Position numbers and translations under genes: made by a program. From Erythroxylum novogranatense (lineage: Eukaryota > Streptophyta > Magnoliopsida > Malpighiales > Erythroxylaceae): DNA of 64,000 bases. Numbering within the stretch: position 1 is the first letter of the stretch; each line of letters starts with the position of its first letter. Positions 34,486 through 46,342 of the stretch are shown here, piece by piece. The notes beneath the pieces are model-generated. The model was given only the letters and a program-made list of their open reading frames with translations. It made no database searches and was not told where the DNA came from. The DNA is taken from contig CM057230.1 in assembly GCA_029891385.1 (NCBI GenBank), positions 14,707,372-14,771,371 on the forward strand, in the 5' to 3' direction.

Positions 34486-37215
34486 TGTAGCACCCCACTC
34501 CCGACGAGACCCGAACCCGACATCAACAGTGATATCCAAGCCCGTGACCCGCGAGGGTGGCGTACTAGAACAATCACTACCTTTTTAAAACTCGATATGA
34601 CATTTTTCTTTTCTTACGAAAACAGTTGAGTGCGTAAAACAATACTGATTTGGCCCAATTATAACAAAACATTTGCAATTACAAAACAATTTCTATTATA
34701 AACCAATTTCAGTTATACCATACAAGTACACATAAATCAAAAGGGGCCCACTAAAGCAATTCACTACTCTAATGCAGATGTGACGACACTGATCCCGACC
34801 CGATACTCTGCCTTGCTAGCGGTAGACATACTCCCGTGTGTCTAACGGGGTACTCTTCACTTCCTGAAAAATAGATGCAATGTTGGGTGAGTTTGCGAAC
34901 TCGGTGAAACCATCATCGATGGTTCACCCAACTCATGCATTCACAATTCATATACACACTGAATCACATATTCACACTTTCATATATTCACATGCATTCA
35001 ATTTCACTTTCACACGATTCACTTTAAATAATTTACATATGCAGATGCATGCGACACTTTCATTTCATTTCATTGTTGAGACCGAGCGCAATCGTAAATC
35101 GAAATCACATTTTGGCAAGTAGGAGGGCCCTCGGGTATGCACTATCGCCCACTCACATTAGGGATAGGAGAGCCCACTGGGTATGCACTAATCCCTTTCA
35201 CATAATAGGACCCACACCCCACCCGTAGGTGTTTGCGAGTTTTATCGGCGTGTGTTCATGGGTTTTACCCATGGCGTCCTCAAATATCTGATGGCGTCTC
35301 GGTCTACAACTATCATTATCGATCATTTAATTATGCATGAGTGCATATGTCATTCACATTTCACTATCATATCTCATTTCTTGGGACCTTTAGTCCGGTA
35401 TTTCATTCTATGCATTTACATTTCATTTCATTAACACATTTCCAATCCAATTTACTCATGCATTTACACATACTTATTCGCATTTGCACTTCAATAACAC
35501 AATCAATATTTGAACACCCGTGGTTCAAATCAATCAAATCACTCAATTACATATATCCATCCTTGCTTCCTCATGGCAATCAATGCATATAATTAATAAA
35601 CACATAAGGTTGAGAAACCAACTAGGTTACTCACCGCACTTCCGAAGCTGCTTTGGAAGTCCCAATCTTGTCTGTGGAATGACGATCCATCGGAACCTCT
35701 ATATCAAATCAAATAAATCACACATTACCAATCATGCCAAATTCAATAATCAATAGCAATTTCGATAAATACTATACATGTTATGACATTCCCAATCATA
35801 TTCTGAATTTCTCAATATGATCACTCTCACTCTAATTGAGCAGTTCTCAATGCCGTAATTCAATTCCTTATTCTAAGGTCACATTCAATTCGCTACCACT
35901 CAATTTCCGATAATCATCAAATTCAATTCCTATTCTCTCAAATGCCATTTTGATCCATAACCAATCAAATTAGATCCCAAAATTCTCCAATTCAAAACCT
36001 CAAATTCATTTGGAAGCATCCTCGCCATGAACAAGATCCCACGTCATGACGTCGCAGACGTTAAATCGCGGCGTATGCCTTGTCTTCCTCGCCATGGCGC
36101 ATAAATTAAAATATTTTAATCGTCATGACGACGCGCGATCGGGTTGGTTTCGCCACATGGCGTGTTCATCGTGACGTCGCAAGCGTCGATCGCAAAATCG
36201 CGACGAAACTTCGAAATTTCTCGATTTTACGATAACAATCTATCCGATTCACTTCAAATCACTCCCAATCGACTTAGTATACTACACTCAACTCATTTCT
36301 AGCCTCAATCCATCATTTAAACCAGTTTTCATCAAAACCCAAATCAAAACCAATGAAAATCTCAAAACCCTTTCATCCAGTAACTTTCAAATTCTCTAAA
36401 CCAATTCATACTCAAATCAATGATCAAATGAAACGATTTAACTCATAAACAAGTATAAACTTACTTGATTCAAGCTTCAATCCTTTGAAAATCCTTCAAG
36501 AACTCCAAATCCCAAGTTTTTCTCACCCACGATCGTCGATGAGCTTAATGAACAATTAAGCTTCTCTCTTAAGCTTATACATATATATATATAATCATTT
36601 GACTCATGTCCAATTCTTAGGTCTAACAAATCCGATTTCTATTCCATTTTTCTCCCAATTTCGCAATAACCATTAACAATACTCCCAAAATCATAATTCC
36701 AATTGTTCCATATCAATAACCATTCATTCTCAGACTCGGAATCAAATAAATCAGTCACTAAGCTAATTTTCCGGTCTGGATCTCTTACTCTAAAATTTCC
36801 ATAGAAATTTTCATAAATTCACTAAAATTGAGTAATGCCAATTCCTATGCTCAATTTCCAATTTCCCTTTCTCTATAATCCATTTCATTCCGTTTTCATA
36901 TTCAAAACCCAATTATACACTTACTAAATATCCAATTTTCACAAACCAAATCTCATATATACAATTTTGATTAATTCCCAATTGCACAATTAAGCCAATT
37001 CACATCGGACCAATTATAACCAATTTCCAATTTCACAATCAAGTCGGGAATTGTCATACATGTATGTACATATATATATACGTATGCAGTCAATAATCAT
37101 TTATCAATGACTATCAAAACTGTAATGCATGTGCCATGCAATACTTTGCCTGTACCAAATCCTAACCCGATCCAAATTACCAATCTACCCGTCACTCTGA
37201 TAACGGGATGTTACA
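34486..37215 (-). repeat. D 5' LTR (right copy)
   Basis: This is near-identical to 28228-30946. The CpG islet (about 36025-36200) shows several CG to CA or TG differences from the other copy. A putative intron lies at 34864-35634. It ends GGGATGTTACA with TTTTC following. Confidence 0.92.
34864..35634 (-). other. Putative intron inside D right LTR
   Basis: On the minus strand the donor TGCG|GTGAGTAACC starts at 35634 and the acceptor TTTTTCAG|GAAG ends at 34864 (771 bases). Confidence 0.45.
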
Positions 37216-37220
37216 TTTTC

Positions 37221-37719
37221 TAATCATGAAATTAAAGGAATTTGACAAAACTTCCTTCTAGACAATTGTTCCTCATTGTCTTAATTTCATAAAGACACCC
37301 AAAATTATTCAATTTAGTTTCATATCCTAAGAGTTATTCACCAACATTTCATACTGTTCTTATATTAAAACATTTTCATGCACATGATTTCCATCCTAAA
37401 ATTGACCTTTTTAACAATCAAATTAGAACTCAATGTCTTCGCACAACTGGTAGCCTTATGTCTCTAATTTAATCCAAATTAAGAATCATCTCATTTGGAT
37501 AACTAGAGATCAACTTATGGCTGAAACACCACAACATGCTCAATGAACTTACATTTTCTAGCTTTTCACTTCTAATATTTCTCATGCAATCCACCTTGTA
37601 TCTAAACCATTTTTTCCATTTCTTGTCAATTTCGTAAATTCCTAATTTCTTTACTCATTAATAATCATCAAAATTCTCATTTAATAGCCTTAGCTTACTA
37701 AAAGATTCGGGGTCCTACA
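37221..37719 (-). repeat. Solo LTR C, right part
   Basis: About 500 bases resume C after the TTTTC duplication and end GGGGTCCTACA. In minus orientation this is the LTR start (TGTAGGACCCCG), comparable with TGTTGGGCCCCG of B. Confidence 0.85.
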
Positions 37720-37724
37720 AGTTA

Positions 37725-38064
37725 GTGAGACTTTTCCTGTTGTGTGAGTACTGGCGAGAGTCGCATGGCTCACAGGTTGGTCAGCTGGGATCTTTTGGGG
37801 ATGATTTAGTTAGGAGTTATTGTAATTCCTTTTGGATTTGCGCAGTATGTAATCATGACAGGATGGTGTAATTATGGTTTTAAGAAATGAAATGAGAAGT
37901 ATCTTTTGGTTTCAAAATTTACTAAAATTTTCATTACGGTTTTATTATATTGATGCCTGGTGGATTTAGAAATGATCGAATCGTATTGCACCCTCATCAT
38001 AGGTTATGTATTGGAATGACCTACGGGCGTCCTGGTGCGTACCTTATGGTAAGGGGGCGCTACA
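37725..38064 (+). repeat. Element A LTR copy 3, right part
   Basis: This resumes the LTR interrupted at 14630 (GAGACTTTTCCTGTTGTGTG...) and ends GGGGGCGCTACA, matching 8225-8563 of copy 2. Confidence 0.92.
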
Positions 38065-39346
38065 TGATTCAATTGACTACTTTCAAGGGTTTTGAAGGAT
38101 TTGATGAAATGGGTATAATTGTTTGAATTATTTATGTTTGATTGATTGAGATTTTAATATGTGAATTTGCTTATTTATGAGATTGATTGATTGTATTGAG
38201 AATGCATTTGAATTGTTATATGAATGTATGCAAATTTGTGAATGTGAATGTGTCGAGTACGACACGATATGAAAATATAAAAAATTGAATTTTCGAAATG
38301 TGCCTTCGGGCAATTTGATCTTTCAAGCATGAATATGTGTTATATGGGTTTGGTTAGGTCGCCTAAGTAGAGTCAGTGCACTGGTATCATTTTTAAAGCC
38401 TTCTCCCGGTTGCCGGCTAGAGGCGTTGAAGTTCCGATTTTGGACTCCCATAAGTCACGACTACACCGGACCGCTAAGCGGGAATGTGTAGACGTCTCGC
38501 TCACGATCGCACAGGACCGCTATCTTGAGAATATGCGAGACGTTCGTTTTGGACCGACCCAAACCATTTTGATGTATTATGTGTTTTGGTTTATGTTTAT
38601 GTGGTGATGCATTCATGTTTTTAAGTTGACCATGAAATGTGAAAGATTTGTGAATTTTGAGAAGTGAGAAATTGAAAGTTGCAAACGTGAGATTTTGGAA
38701 ATGTCTTATGAAGATTTTGAAAAGTTGGAAGGATCGAGAAATAAGCTTTTGAAGAGTTTCTGCGGTGAAATGTTTATAAATGACTAACGTCTTGAAAATG
38801 ATTTTTGCTTATGGTTCATTGTATAAACATGTTATCCACGAGCAATAAGCTCGCCCCCTTCATTCTCATCCACAGGTAATGAGAAGAAGATCGGGTGAAA
38901 GAAAATGAGGGTTTTCGTTTGTATGGGTTCCTATTGGATTATTGTTAAGTTTAGAATGTTATTGAGAAATTTAGAATCATTGTACTTGTGTACTTTGGTT
39001 TATGATTATTGGTAATGGTATATGGCTTGGAATGCCATTAGTGTATTACAAGCATTTAGTTCATGATGTATTTGGATTATAAAATTGTATAAGAACTTGA
39101 GTTATGGAATTGGAAATGTTTTGGCTATGGATTGTGCATAATGGTTTTGCATATAAAGTGAATTGAGTTGTGAATGTGATTTGGATATATATGTATATGG
39201 ATGAATGTGCATGATGATGGGATGTGAATTGTGATGGTTTATAAATAGGATGGGTTTTAGGTGTAATTGAAATAGGAATTTATATATGTGTATGAATGGG
39301 AATTGAATTAGAATGTATTTGGGATTCTGGACGGGAGGTCCGTGGA
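38065..39346 (+). repeat. G2 LTR, continuing past the tandem array
   Basis: Positions 38065-38990 match the G2 pieces of the tandem units. After 38990 the sequence continues uninterrupted, showing that this is the original, unduplicated arrangement. Near 39325 the ATTCTGGACGGGAGGTCCG segment matches solo LTR G (about 56355) in reverse complement. It is interrupted at 39346 by E. Confidence 0.8.
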
Positions 39347-39951
39347 TGTTGGACCCCGTTCCCAGAGCCCAACTCTTGGAGTCTTGAAGCCTTGTACTTA
39401 TAACCTTGCAGGGTCCTTAACTGTAACTCCACATTCGTGGCGAGTGCACACTATTTAAACACCAAAATAATAAGTTGACTTATTCATATAAGCTGTAGCT
39501 TTATGCCTCAAGTTCGTTTTGAAACAAGAATCACCTCAAACGGAGTTGTATAACTCAAGTTATGCTCAAAAGGCCTAAAAGAGCTTATACTCCCAAGATG
39601 ATCTCCAATCCGACCACTCACTTACTTTAATGCAAACTTTTTCAATTCAACTCCAAATGGTACCAATTTTTATGGAGAGGAAGATATATGTCTTAGGAAT
39701 CTAATGGTTCAAGTCTCACTTCAATTGGAGGTCGGATGAGGGAGTTATGCCCCAAAGAATAGATTATGCCCACATCCTAAATCAATTTGAACATCTTTTG
39801 GCGCAACCACCATAACTTTTAATTTATAAATCATATTTCTTTCGTTTTTCCACCATTAGAAATTAGACATCGAAATATACAACTTTCATGAAGATCACAA
39901 AACGTGATTCGGCCTCCAACATTTTAAAAATTGTTCATCTTTCCCGAAGCT

Positions 39952-40093
39952 TTCCGTTAAACGGAAATAGGTACGGGTGAAAATGGCCCAAATGCTCCGA
40001 GATTGTCCGTTAAACGGACATTCAGGTCCGTTTAACGGACATGGGCAGGCTAAGGGGTATTTTCACACCAGAGGCTGTCCGTTTAACGGACAT
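39952..40093. repeat. Cluster of GTCCGTTTAACGGAC palindromes in E
   Basis: Four copies lie at about 39952 (TTTCCGTTAAACGGAAA), 40004, 40026 and 40077 (TGTCCGTTTAACGGACA or its complement). Spacing is irregular, 22-52 bases. Confidence 0.85.
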
Positions 40094-41186
40094 TCGATTT
40101 TCTCAAAACTCCAAAGCCTCATTCAAACTTCTCACCTTCAACCTAACTTCATAACCATTTATACATTTCCTAAATTTATTTATTCCAAAGCCTAAATACT
40201 TAAGACTCTAAGTTCAACTCGCCATCTTCCCAATTTCCAACTTAATTGGTTCATCAAAACCATGGTTTTCAATCATTTGTCATCAAAGTTACCATAAATT
40301 CATAAGCTATATGAACAACCAAAATGGACTTTCATCGTTATCTTTCAATTGTCATAACTTCTTACTCCAATTCCTAAAAATTACAAATTATACCTCAATA
40401 GAAAGATAACAAGATGCTCTACAACTCTCATGAAGGATGCAAATATTAATTCCATCATTAAACAAGGTCAAAAGCCACTCAAAGGCACTGCTCATAAAGG
40501 ATCAATGACACAGTAACATAGCCACATGAACAGTAACTGATATAGGTTTTACCCCTATAAGTTTTTACTCCTAACTCCAATTAAGGCAAATTATACACCA
40601 TTTGAAAGATCTAATCTTATGCTACAATCTTCAAGAAGATATCCCAATCCAAACCAAACACTAAGAAGGTCTAAAATCACAAACAAAATTCTGTCAAATT
40701 TTACATAAAATTTGACAGCACTTCCTTTAAAAAGTCACTAACCAATCTTCAATTCAAGAACCTGCATAAAAACTTAAATCTTCAATCTCTTACAACACAC
40801 ACCAATCCAAAAATCCCAAAAGATCCACTCCAATGGTAGCAACACACTCCTAGCATTCTAATCAAATCCAAACTATAAAGCAATTCATTTCCCCCTTCTT
40901 GTCAAATTCAAACCATACAATGATGCATGGTTATAAAACATACATGAATTGCACAAAATACATTAGAACTTAACATTCTTGCATTCATATGAAAATATGA
41001 GTTATTACAAGGCTTTAGAGGGAATTTTAATCCACTTGCATCCAAAATCCAAAATACAACTTACAAAAGTAAACTTGCCCAAAATGCATCTAAAGCATTG
41101 ATTTACAAAAATTAACTTGAAATACAAAAATTATCCATTTCTGGAGCAATGCCTTTAAGCTCGATGGTCGATCTCGTGCTCCTCAC

Positions 41187-41943
41187 CTGGAGATGGGACG
41201 AAATTTGAGGGGGGGGGTGAGCTTATGCTCGTGGGTAACACGTTTATATCCGGTAATAAGCAAAAGCCATTTTAAACATTCATAAACATATCAATTTCTC
41301 ACAGTTGTCTACAAAACATAAATTTCTCACTTCATAGAATCACAATTCTCATAATTCAAACATTTTTCAAACTTGTCAATACATGTAAGCACATAAACAC
41401 ATAAATGGCTTGGCAAGTCCATAAACATGACGAACTACATAATTCCATAAAATGGCCTTGTGTAGTCATAAACTTGAGGGCAGGCGGGAGAAGCCTTAAC
41501 TTGAGGGTAGTCGTAAACTTGTGTAGTCGTAAAAAGGAGCTTCGTGCTACTAGCGGGCAGGCGGGAGAAGCCTTAACTTGGTCAACGTGCACATGACAAT
41601 TTCTTGATGGACTATACCCAACCCACATAACATGTAATTCATGCATTGAAAGCATTTGCCCAAATGGCAAAATCTTGAAATTTTGATTTCATGCACTTGA
41701 TACATTTGCCAATTTACACGATTCATCAACTCAATTTCATACAAATCAAAAGCAATCAACACCATACTTGCAAAGCAATGTGAGGCTATTTCCAAGGTTT
41801 ACACACAACCACACATAAGCAATTTCTCAATCAATTTAAAGAAACATAAATACTCACTTAAAAGTAGTTGGAAAGCTCATTTATTGCATTTATGAAGGAA
41901 AATATTTAGTAGCCTATTATTCAAATATAAAAATGTCACCCAC
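41187..41943 (-). other. Putative intron inside solo LTR E
   Basis: On the minus strand the donor CAAA|GTGGGTGAC starts at 41943 and the acceptor CATCTCCAG|GTGAG ends at 41187 (757 bases). Confidence 0.45.
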
Positions 41944-42286
41944 TTTGATTCCTTGCTTGTAGACTTTGCTCCAAATGCCTCTCCCTTAGCTCCATTTCCC
42001 TTCTTTGGTTCCCTTTAACAATAGCCATAAAATTCCCATGAATAAGAGATCTCAAAATGGACATTCTAAGGATGTGTAAGCATGAAATCTAACCTATCTA
42101 ACTTAACCCATAACTTTCCTAAGCCATTCTATCCAAAACCCATCTAAAACTCCAAAAGATACCACATTTCCTTACCTTAGAGATGAAACCCACGAAAATC
42201 CTCCTTGGTTTCTAATGGAAGCTTGATCCTTTCCTCTTCCTTTTTCCTTCTCCTTTCTAAAACAAGATGGACCAAAGCTCTAACCT

Positions 42287-42325
42287 TTCTTCTTCTCTTC
42301 TTCTTCTTCTTCTTCTTCTTCTTCT
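42287..42325. repeat. CTT microsatellite in E
   Basis: An uninterrupted run of CTT triplets lies in the promoter-proximal leader of the LTR. The same tract appears in both arms of H (47557-47599 and 48790-48823). Confidence 0.9.
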
Positions 42326-42784
42326 CTAGGTCGAAAGCTCCCTCTATTCTCTTCTTTCCTTGCAAGTTTCGTAGCTTCCAAAAATGACTAAGCAAAGTGG
42401 ATGTTTTAACTTAAAACCTAAGCTCTCCTCCCAAAACTACGTAGTTTTGGTAACTCCCATTTCACTTGCAATTTTTTTTCTCTTCCTTCCTCACCAAACG
42501 GCCACACCTTATGCTCCCTTCATTTTTTACTTTCCTTCTTGTTTTAATTTAATTCAATTGGACCCAAGTGGCCCTCCTGGAAAGCCTTGGACTTTAACAA
42601 CACTTGTGATCTACCCAAAATACCCTTACTACAACTTATCCTTTCTACCCCCTTAAAATAAAATCACCTATGCCATTTAACCTTATAAGCATTAATATGC
42701 CAATTAAGGTTCCCAACAAATTAATCTGTCACCTCAAATTCAACAAATCATGCTTAATAATTTAAAAAAAATTAGGGGCCAACA

Positions 42785-43368
42785 GTGGAAGTTGATGATT
42801 GTGTGATTGGGCTGAGATATAGAAGTGTATTTACCATTTGTAGGTTTTGGGTTAGTCAAAAAGCAGTCGTTATGCTGCCCAATTTTTTATAGAATTGGTT
42901 GTATGGTTTTTGTTAAAGATGATTTTGTGTTATGATATGAATAAAAAGATGATTAAGGATTGAGACTTTGCATGTATAAAAAGTTTGTTGCGCATTGAGA
43001 AATTGATTGAGGATAATTTCCAAGAAAAGGGAAATTATTTGGATTTGCATGAATTTGAATGAAGTTGAATAAGAAAGAAACGAAAAGAAAAAAAATTATA
43101 CCGTTACGGATTCGATTAGTTTTTAGGTTTCCAACGCGATGTTTGTCTTAGATAATTGTGTTCGGATGTTGGATTCAGTTTTTGTTTCGCCTTTGTTCAT
43201 TTTCGATATGTTTATGTTTCCGCTTTTGATTTCGATTCGAATTTCCAATTCGAATTTCTGAATATATTCGCTTTTGATTTCGCTTCTGTTTTGCGTTTCG
43301 CTTTGTCATTCTCTTTGTTTTCGTTTCATTCTCCGGTTGGGGTCCGGTCCCGAGATCGGGTCCCAACA
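42785..43368 (+). repeat. G2 LTR, right end
   Basis: This continues G2 after E and ends GAGATCGGGTCCCAACA at 43368. The TTTCGCTTTT-rich stretch before the end and the GGTTGGGGTCCGGTC motif match the G LTR end in reverse complement. No primer-binding site follows, so G2 is a solo LTR or a 3' LTR; its left end is outside the window. Confidence 0.75.
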
Positions 43369-43554
43369 TGCGTATTATGAGACCTCTCTAGACCCTACTT
43401 TATTGCAAAACTTTGGACTAAGTGTGATGATGATGACGATGATCAGTGTTTTATGTCATCTTGTTAGACCGCAAAAACTCTTTATTTTTTAAGATTGTTT
43501 CGGTGTCAACTCTCATCCTGTACTAAACCTTATGCCGATGCATCATCTTAAAAA
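43369..43554. other. Unassigned spacer
   Basis: This short stretch between G2 and the LINE target duplication holds no open frame or repeat that can be recognised. Confidence 0.5.
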
Positions 43555-43567
43555 TAAGATACCGATT

Positions 43568-43795
43568 TTTTTTGAAATTTTAATAAAATATATTGCTCAA
43601 ACTGAAAAACCACGATTTACAATCCTAATTAAAGGAAAAAGAAAATGGTACAATCACTATAAAGCCACTGCCTCTTAACAACCCAAAAGCAACCTCATAC
43701 TCTAAATATGCCATCGCTGTCTCATTTCCAGACTAATACCTTCATGCTTTCAAGTGACAATAAGAGCCTCTCGAATCACATTCACTATGCTATCC
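43568..43795 (-). other. LINE 3' UTR and poly(A) end
   Basis: On the plus strand a T8 run follows the target duplication; on the minus strand this is the terminal A-tail. Non-coding sequence continues to 43795, where F has inserted, and resumes at 46320. Confidence 0.8.
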
Positions 43796-44297
43796 TGTAA
43801 CATCCCGTTACTATCATTAAGGGTATTATGGTAATATTGGGACAGACTGATAGGATTTCACTGCATACATTGACTGAGCATGTTACTGGCCTCTAATCAT
43901 AGAGGAACTGGGTTACTGCATATGCATATATTCATTGGTACATGTATTCATGATTTTCCGGTATTTAATTGTAAATTGGAATTATTTGAAATTGACTGGT
44001 TGTGAACCGAATCTTGATCGAATCGATGAATTGGGGGTGATTGAGAAATTAGGATAATTGGGTTCAAATGATTGATTTAGAATAATTTAAGTAACTGGTA
44101 TTTTATAGTGGCTTTTAGGAGATTTAGGAAATTAGGAGATAATGCCGGATAGGAAATATTGGAGAGACGATCGATTGATCAGATAAGATTGAAAGAACTG
44201 TCCGATGGCAATGGAAAAGTTAGAGTGGTGATAGGAAATAAATATGCCGAGCCATTAAAATTTAGAGGCGAAATTTGATCGATAAGGAGACCTAGTC

Positions 44298-44305
44298 TAT
44301 AAATA
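44298..44305 (+). promoter_or_regulatory. TATA box in LTR F
   Basis: TATAAATA is followed by CCTAGGGTTG and then a TTCTCTTCTTCCCTCTCC pyrimidine tract, a typical plant LTR promoter layout. Confidence 0.55.
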
Positions 44306-44689
44306 CCTAGGGTTGAGAAATTTGGGAGGAATTGGCTAAGGCATTTGCGAGTTTCTCTTCTTCCCTCTCCACGGTGATCTTCGATCCTTCTTCATAGGTG
44401 AGGATCGTTGTTTCTTCTTGTGGTTTCCTCCTATTGTGTTAAGCTAATCGGTTTATTGTGATTATTGTGGAAATGAAGTGGATTGAGGCTTCGAGGGAGG
44501 AGATCGACGGTGTTGAGAAAGATTTTAGGGTTTGCGATCGATTCAGTGATTGGTAGCTTTAATGGCTTCAATGTTGTTATTACTTATTTTTATTACATCT
44601 ATGGCTTTTATTGTGGTTGATTGAGTAGTTGAGGTGTTAATGGACGCTTTAGTGAGAGAAATGGTGAAATCGACGGAGAAGACGACTGG

Positions 44690-44885
44690 TCTTCGTGACG
44701 TCATGGCGAGAGCATCGGGTTGTTAGGGCTTCGTCGCGATGAATAAAATTAAATTGAGTTAATGTATTGGTCGCGACGTAGGCAGAAGACGTCATGATGA
44801 GTCATGAGGAGACGACGCCATGCATGAGCATGTTTCACGCCGCGCGGCGGCGTGCCTCTTTCGTCAGAATAATGCCGCGAGGTCG
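44690..44885 (+). repeat. CpG-rich islet in LTR F
   Basis: Words such as CGTGACGTCATGGCGAG, GTCGCGACGTAGGC and CACGCCGCGCGGCGGCGTG cluster here. It is equivalent in position to the islets in A and D. Confidence 0.65.
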
Positions 44886-45077
44886 CATGCGAGGAACCTA
44901 TTTTATTGGATTGGATTGTACTAAATTGGACATAATTTCATAGAGACATATGCATTCTTGTCATCGTTTAATTGAGCGATTAGTAATGGATCAGATTGCA
45001 TCTTATATAGAGGTACCGTTGGATCATCGCTCCACGGACATTGCTTGGACTTCCAGGCAATAGCTCGGAAGTAACAG

Positions 45078-45975
45078 GTGAGTAACCTAGTTGGTTTCTC
45101 AAATTTCTGAGTGTCTAAATGTTCAATGTGAATTACATGACTACTGAGTTGTATGTGATCGAATTGCACTGTATGACCACTGAAATGTAAAAAGGTGAAT
45201 CAGATTAGATGAAATGTGTATGATTGAATTGCATGCTCTTACTGTATAGAACTGAATAATGTGACTTTCACTGTATGACTGCATGACTACTGGAAAGGGG
45301 TACGATCGAATTGTATGTGTTTACCGTATTGGATTAGATTCTTGATTATCGACATCGTTACATCGGGCTTTATAGCCATACACCGACTTCATTGAATCTT
45401 GAATTATCGAATATTGCATCGCATGCATAAATGCATGATCATATAATGGACGTGTCCCAAGTTGCTAATTTCACTGAAAAGAGCCTAGAGCTCGAATAAT
45501 GTACTGTCCGGGCTTAGCCCAGGGAGAAATCACGCGCGCCCCCATCGCTTCATCGATCGAGCACTGGGTACAACATCAATAATCGGAAAGAGTCTCATAT
45601 GCATCATATACATGACCGATCGAATCGCCAAATTGTGTGGCGACATCGAATGCGATGCCATGATTTATCAGAATTGTGATGTAATATCGTAAATCGTTCT
45701 ATGCTATCAAATGTTGTTATCGATCATCGTATAATCGATATAGACTACTATACACCGTTATGTGAATTGTTCTACGCCATCAGTATTATTGCTAATGATA
45801 TCAGATATCGTAGCAAACTATTATGTATCATCGTATAATCGTTATATAATCTCGTTAATTGTTATTATCTTGTCGTCGTGTTGTACGCAATTTATGTAAT
45901 GCATGATTTGAGTGAACCATCGATGATGGTTTTCACCGAGTTCGCAAACTCACCCAACATTGCAATTATTTTCAG
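45078..45975 (+). other. Putative intron inside LTR F
   Basis: Donor AACAG|GTGAGTAACC lies at 45078, and the acceptor ATTATTTTCAG|AATC ends at 45975 (898 bases). Confidence 0.5.
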
Positions 45976-46342
45976 AATCGAAGAGTACCCGCTAGCAAAA
46001 CGGAGTATGGCGCAGATTAGTGAAGGTCAGAAGTCGAGATATGTTCATGTCTGCATTGCACGTCTTTACTTTTGTACTAAAGTGTTTATTATGTAATTGT
46101 AAAATTGACCTAAGTGGCTTTTGAAAATGAGTGTATCCTATTGGACGGGATTGAATGAGTACCCAAAATTGAGTATAGAATTCCGCGCATTTGTTATAGA
46201 AAGTAATGTACCGATTTTCTGAGCGAGTGTTCTAGTACGCCACCCTCGCGGGTCACGGGCTCGGATATCACCATGGATATCGGGTTCGGGTCTCGTCGGG
46301 AGTGGGGTGCTACATATCCGCTAACTCATATTTATGCCTTGC

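Larger units (their letters stand above)
28228..37215 (-). mobile_element. LTR retrotransposon D, minus strand, non-coding interior (LARD-like)
   Basis: The TGTAGCACCCC...GGGATGTTACA boundaries are flanked by TTTTC (28223-28227 and 37216-37220). Two LTRs of 2719 and 2730 bases are nearly identical and enclose a 3.5-kb interior with an inverted primer-binding site at its right end and an inverted polypurine tract at its left end, so the element reads leftwards. No gag, protease, RT or integrase motif can be found in the interior. Long LTRs plus a non-coding interior of about this size fit a LARD, a non-autonomous element mobilised by another element's proteins, here presumably a chromovirus related to A or F. 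Confidence 0.9.
14631..37719 (-). mobile_element. Solo LTR C (minus oriented) split by elements B and D
   Basis: The insertion starts TGTTGGATCCC at 14631, ends GGGGTCCTACA at 37719 and is flanked by AGTTA (14626-14630 and 37720-37724). Removing it restores the A LTR sequence CTCCAGTTAG-GAGACTTTTCC. Its own sequence is the three pieces 14631-14758, 25095-28227 and 37221-37719, about 3.7 kb, with no internal coding region: a solo LTR. Reverse-complemented, it shares order and motifs with the LTRs of B and E (CTCACCCC...CCAG acceptor block, GTCAGTGCATTGG block, CT-rich promoter region), so its orientation is minus. B and D inserted later. Confidence 0.88.
39347..42784 (-). mobile_element. Solo LTR E (minus oriented, 3438 bp)
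   Basis: It starts TGTTGGACCCCG, ends GGGGCCAACA and is flanked by GTGGA (39342-39346 and 42785-42789). There is no interior or coding region. It is the same family as C, with the palindrome cluster at 39952-40093 and CTCACCTGGAGATGG at about 41180. A CTT run lies at 42287-42325, and CAAAACTACGTAGTTTTGG at about 42430 is also present in B and H. In minus orientation it aligns in order with the B LTR. Confidence 0.92.
43796..46314 (+). mobile_element. Solo LTR F (2519 bp)
   Basis: It runs TGTAACATCCCG...GTGGGGTGCTACA and is flanked by TATCC (43791-43795 and 46315-46319). It is the same family as the D LTRs, including the terminal TCGTCGGGAGTGGGGTGCTACA segment. It contains a TATA box at 44298, a CpG-rich islet at about 44690-44885, a putative intron at 45078-45975 and the conserved CCATCGATGATGG block at about 45918. 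Having no interior, it is the product of recombination between two LTRs. Confidence 0.93.
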
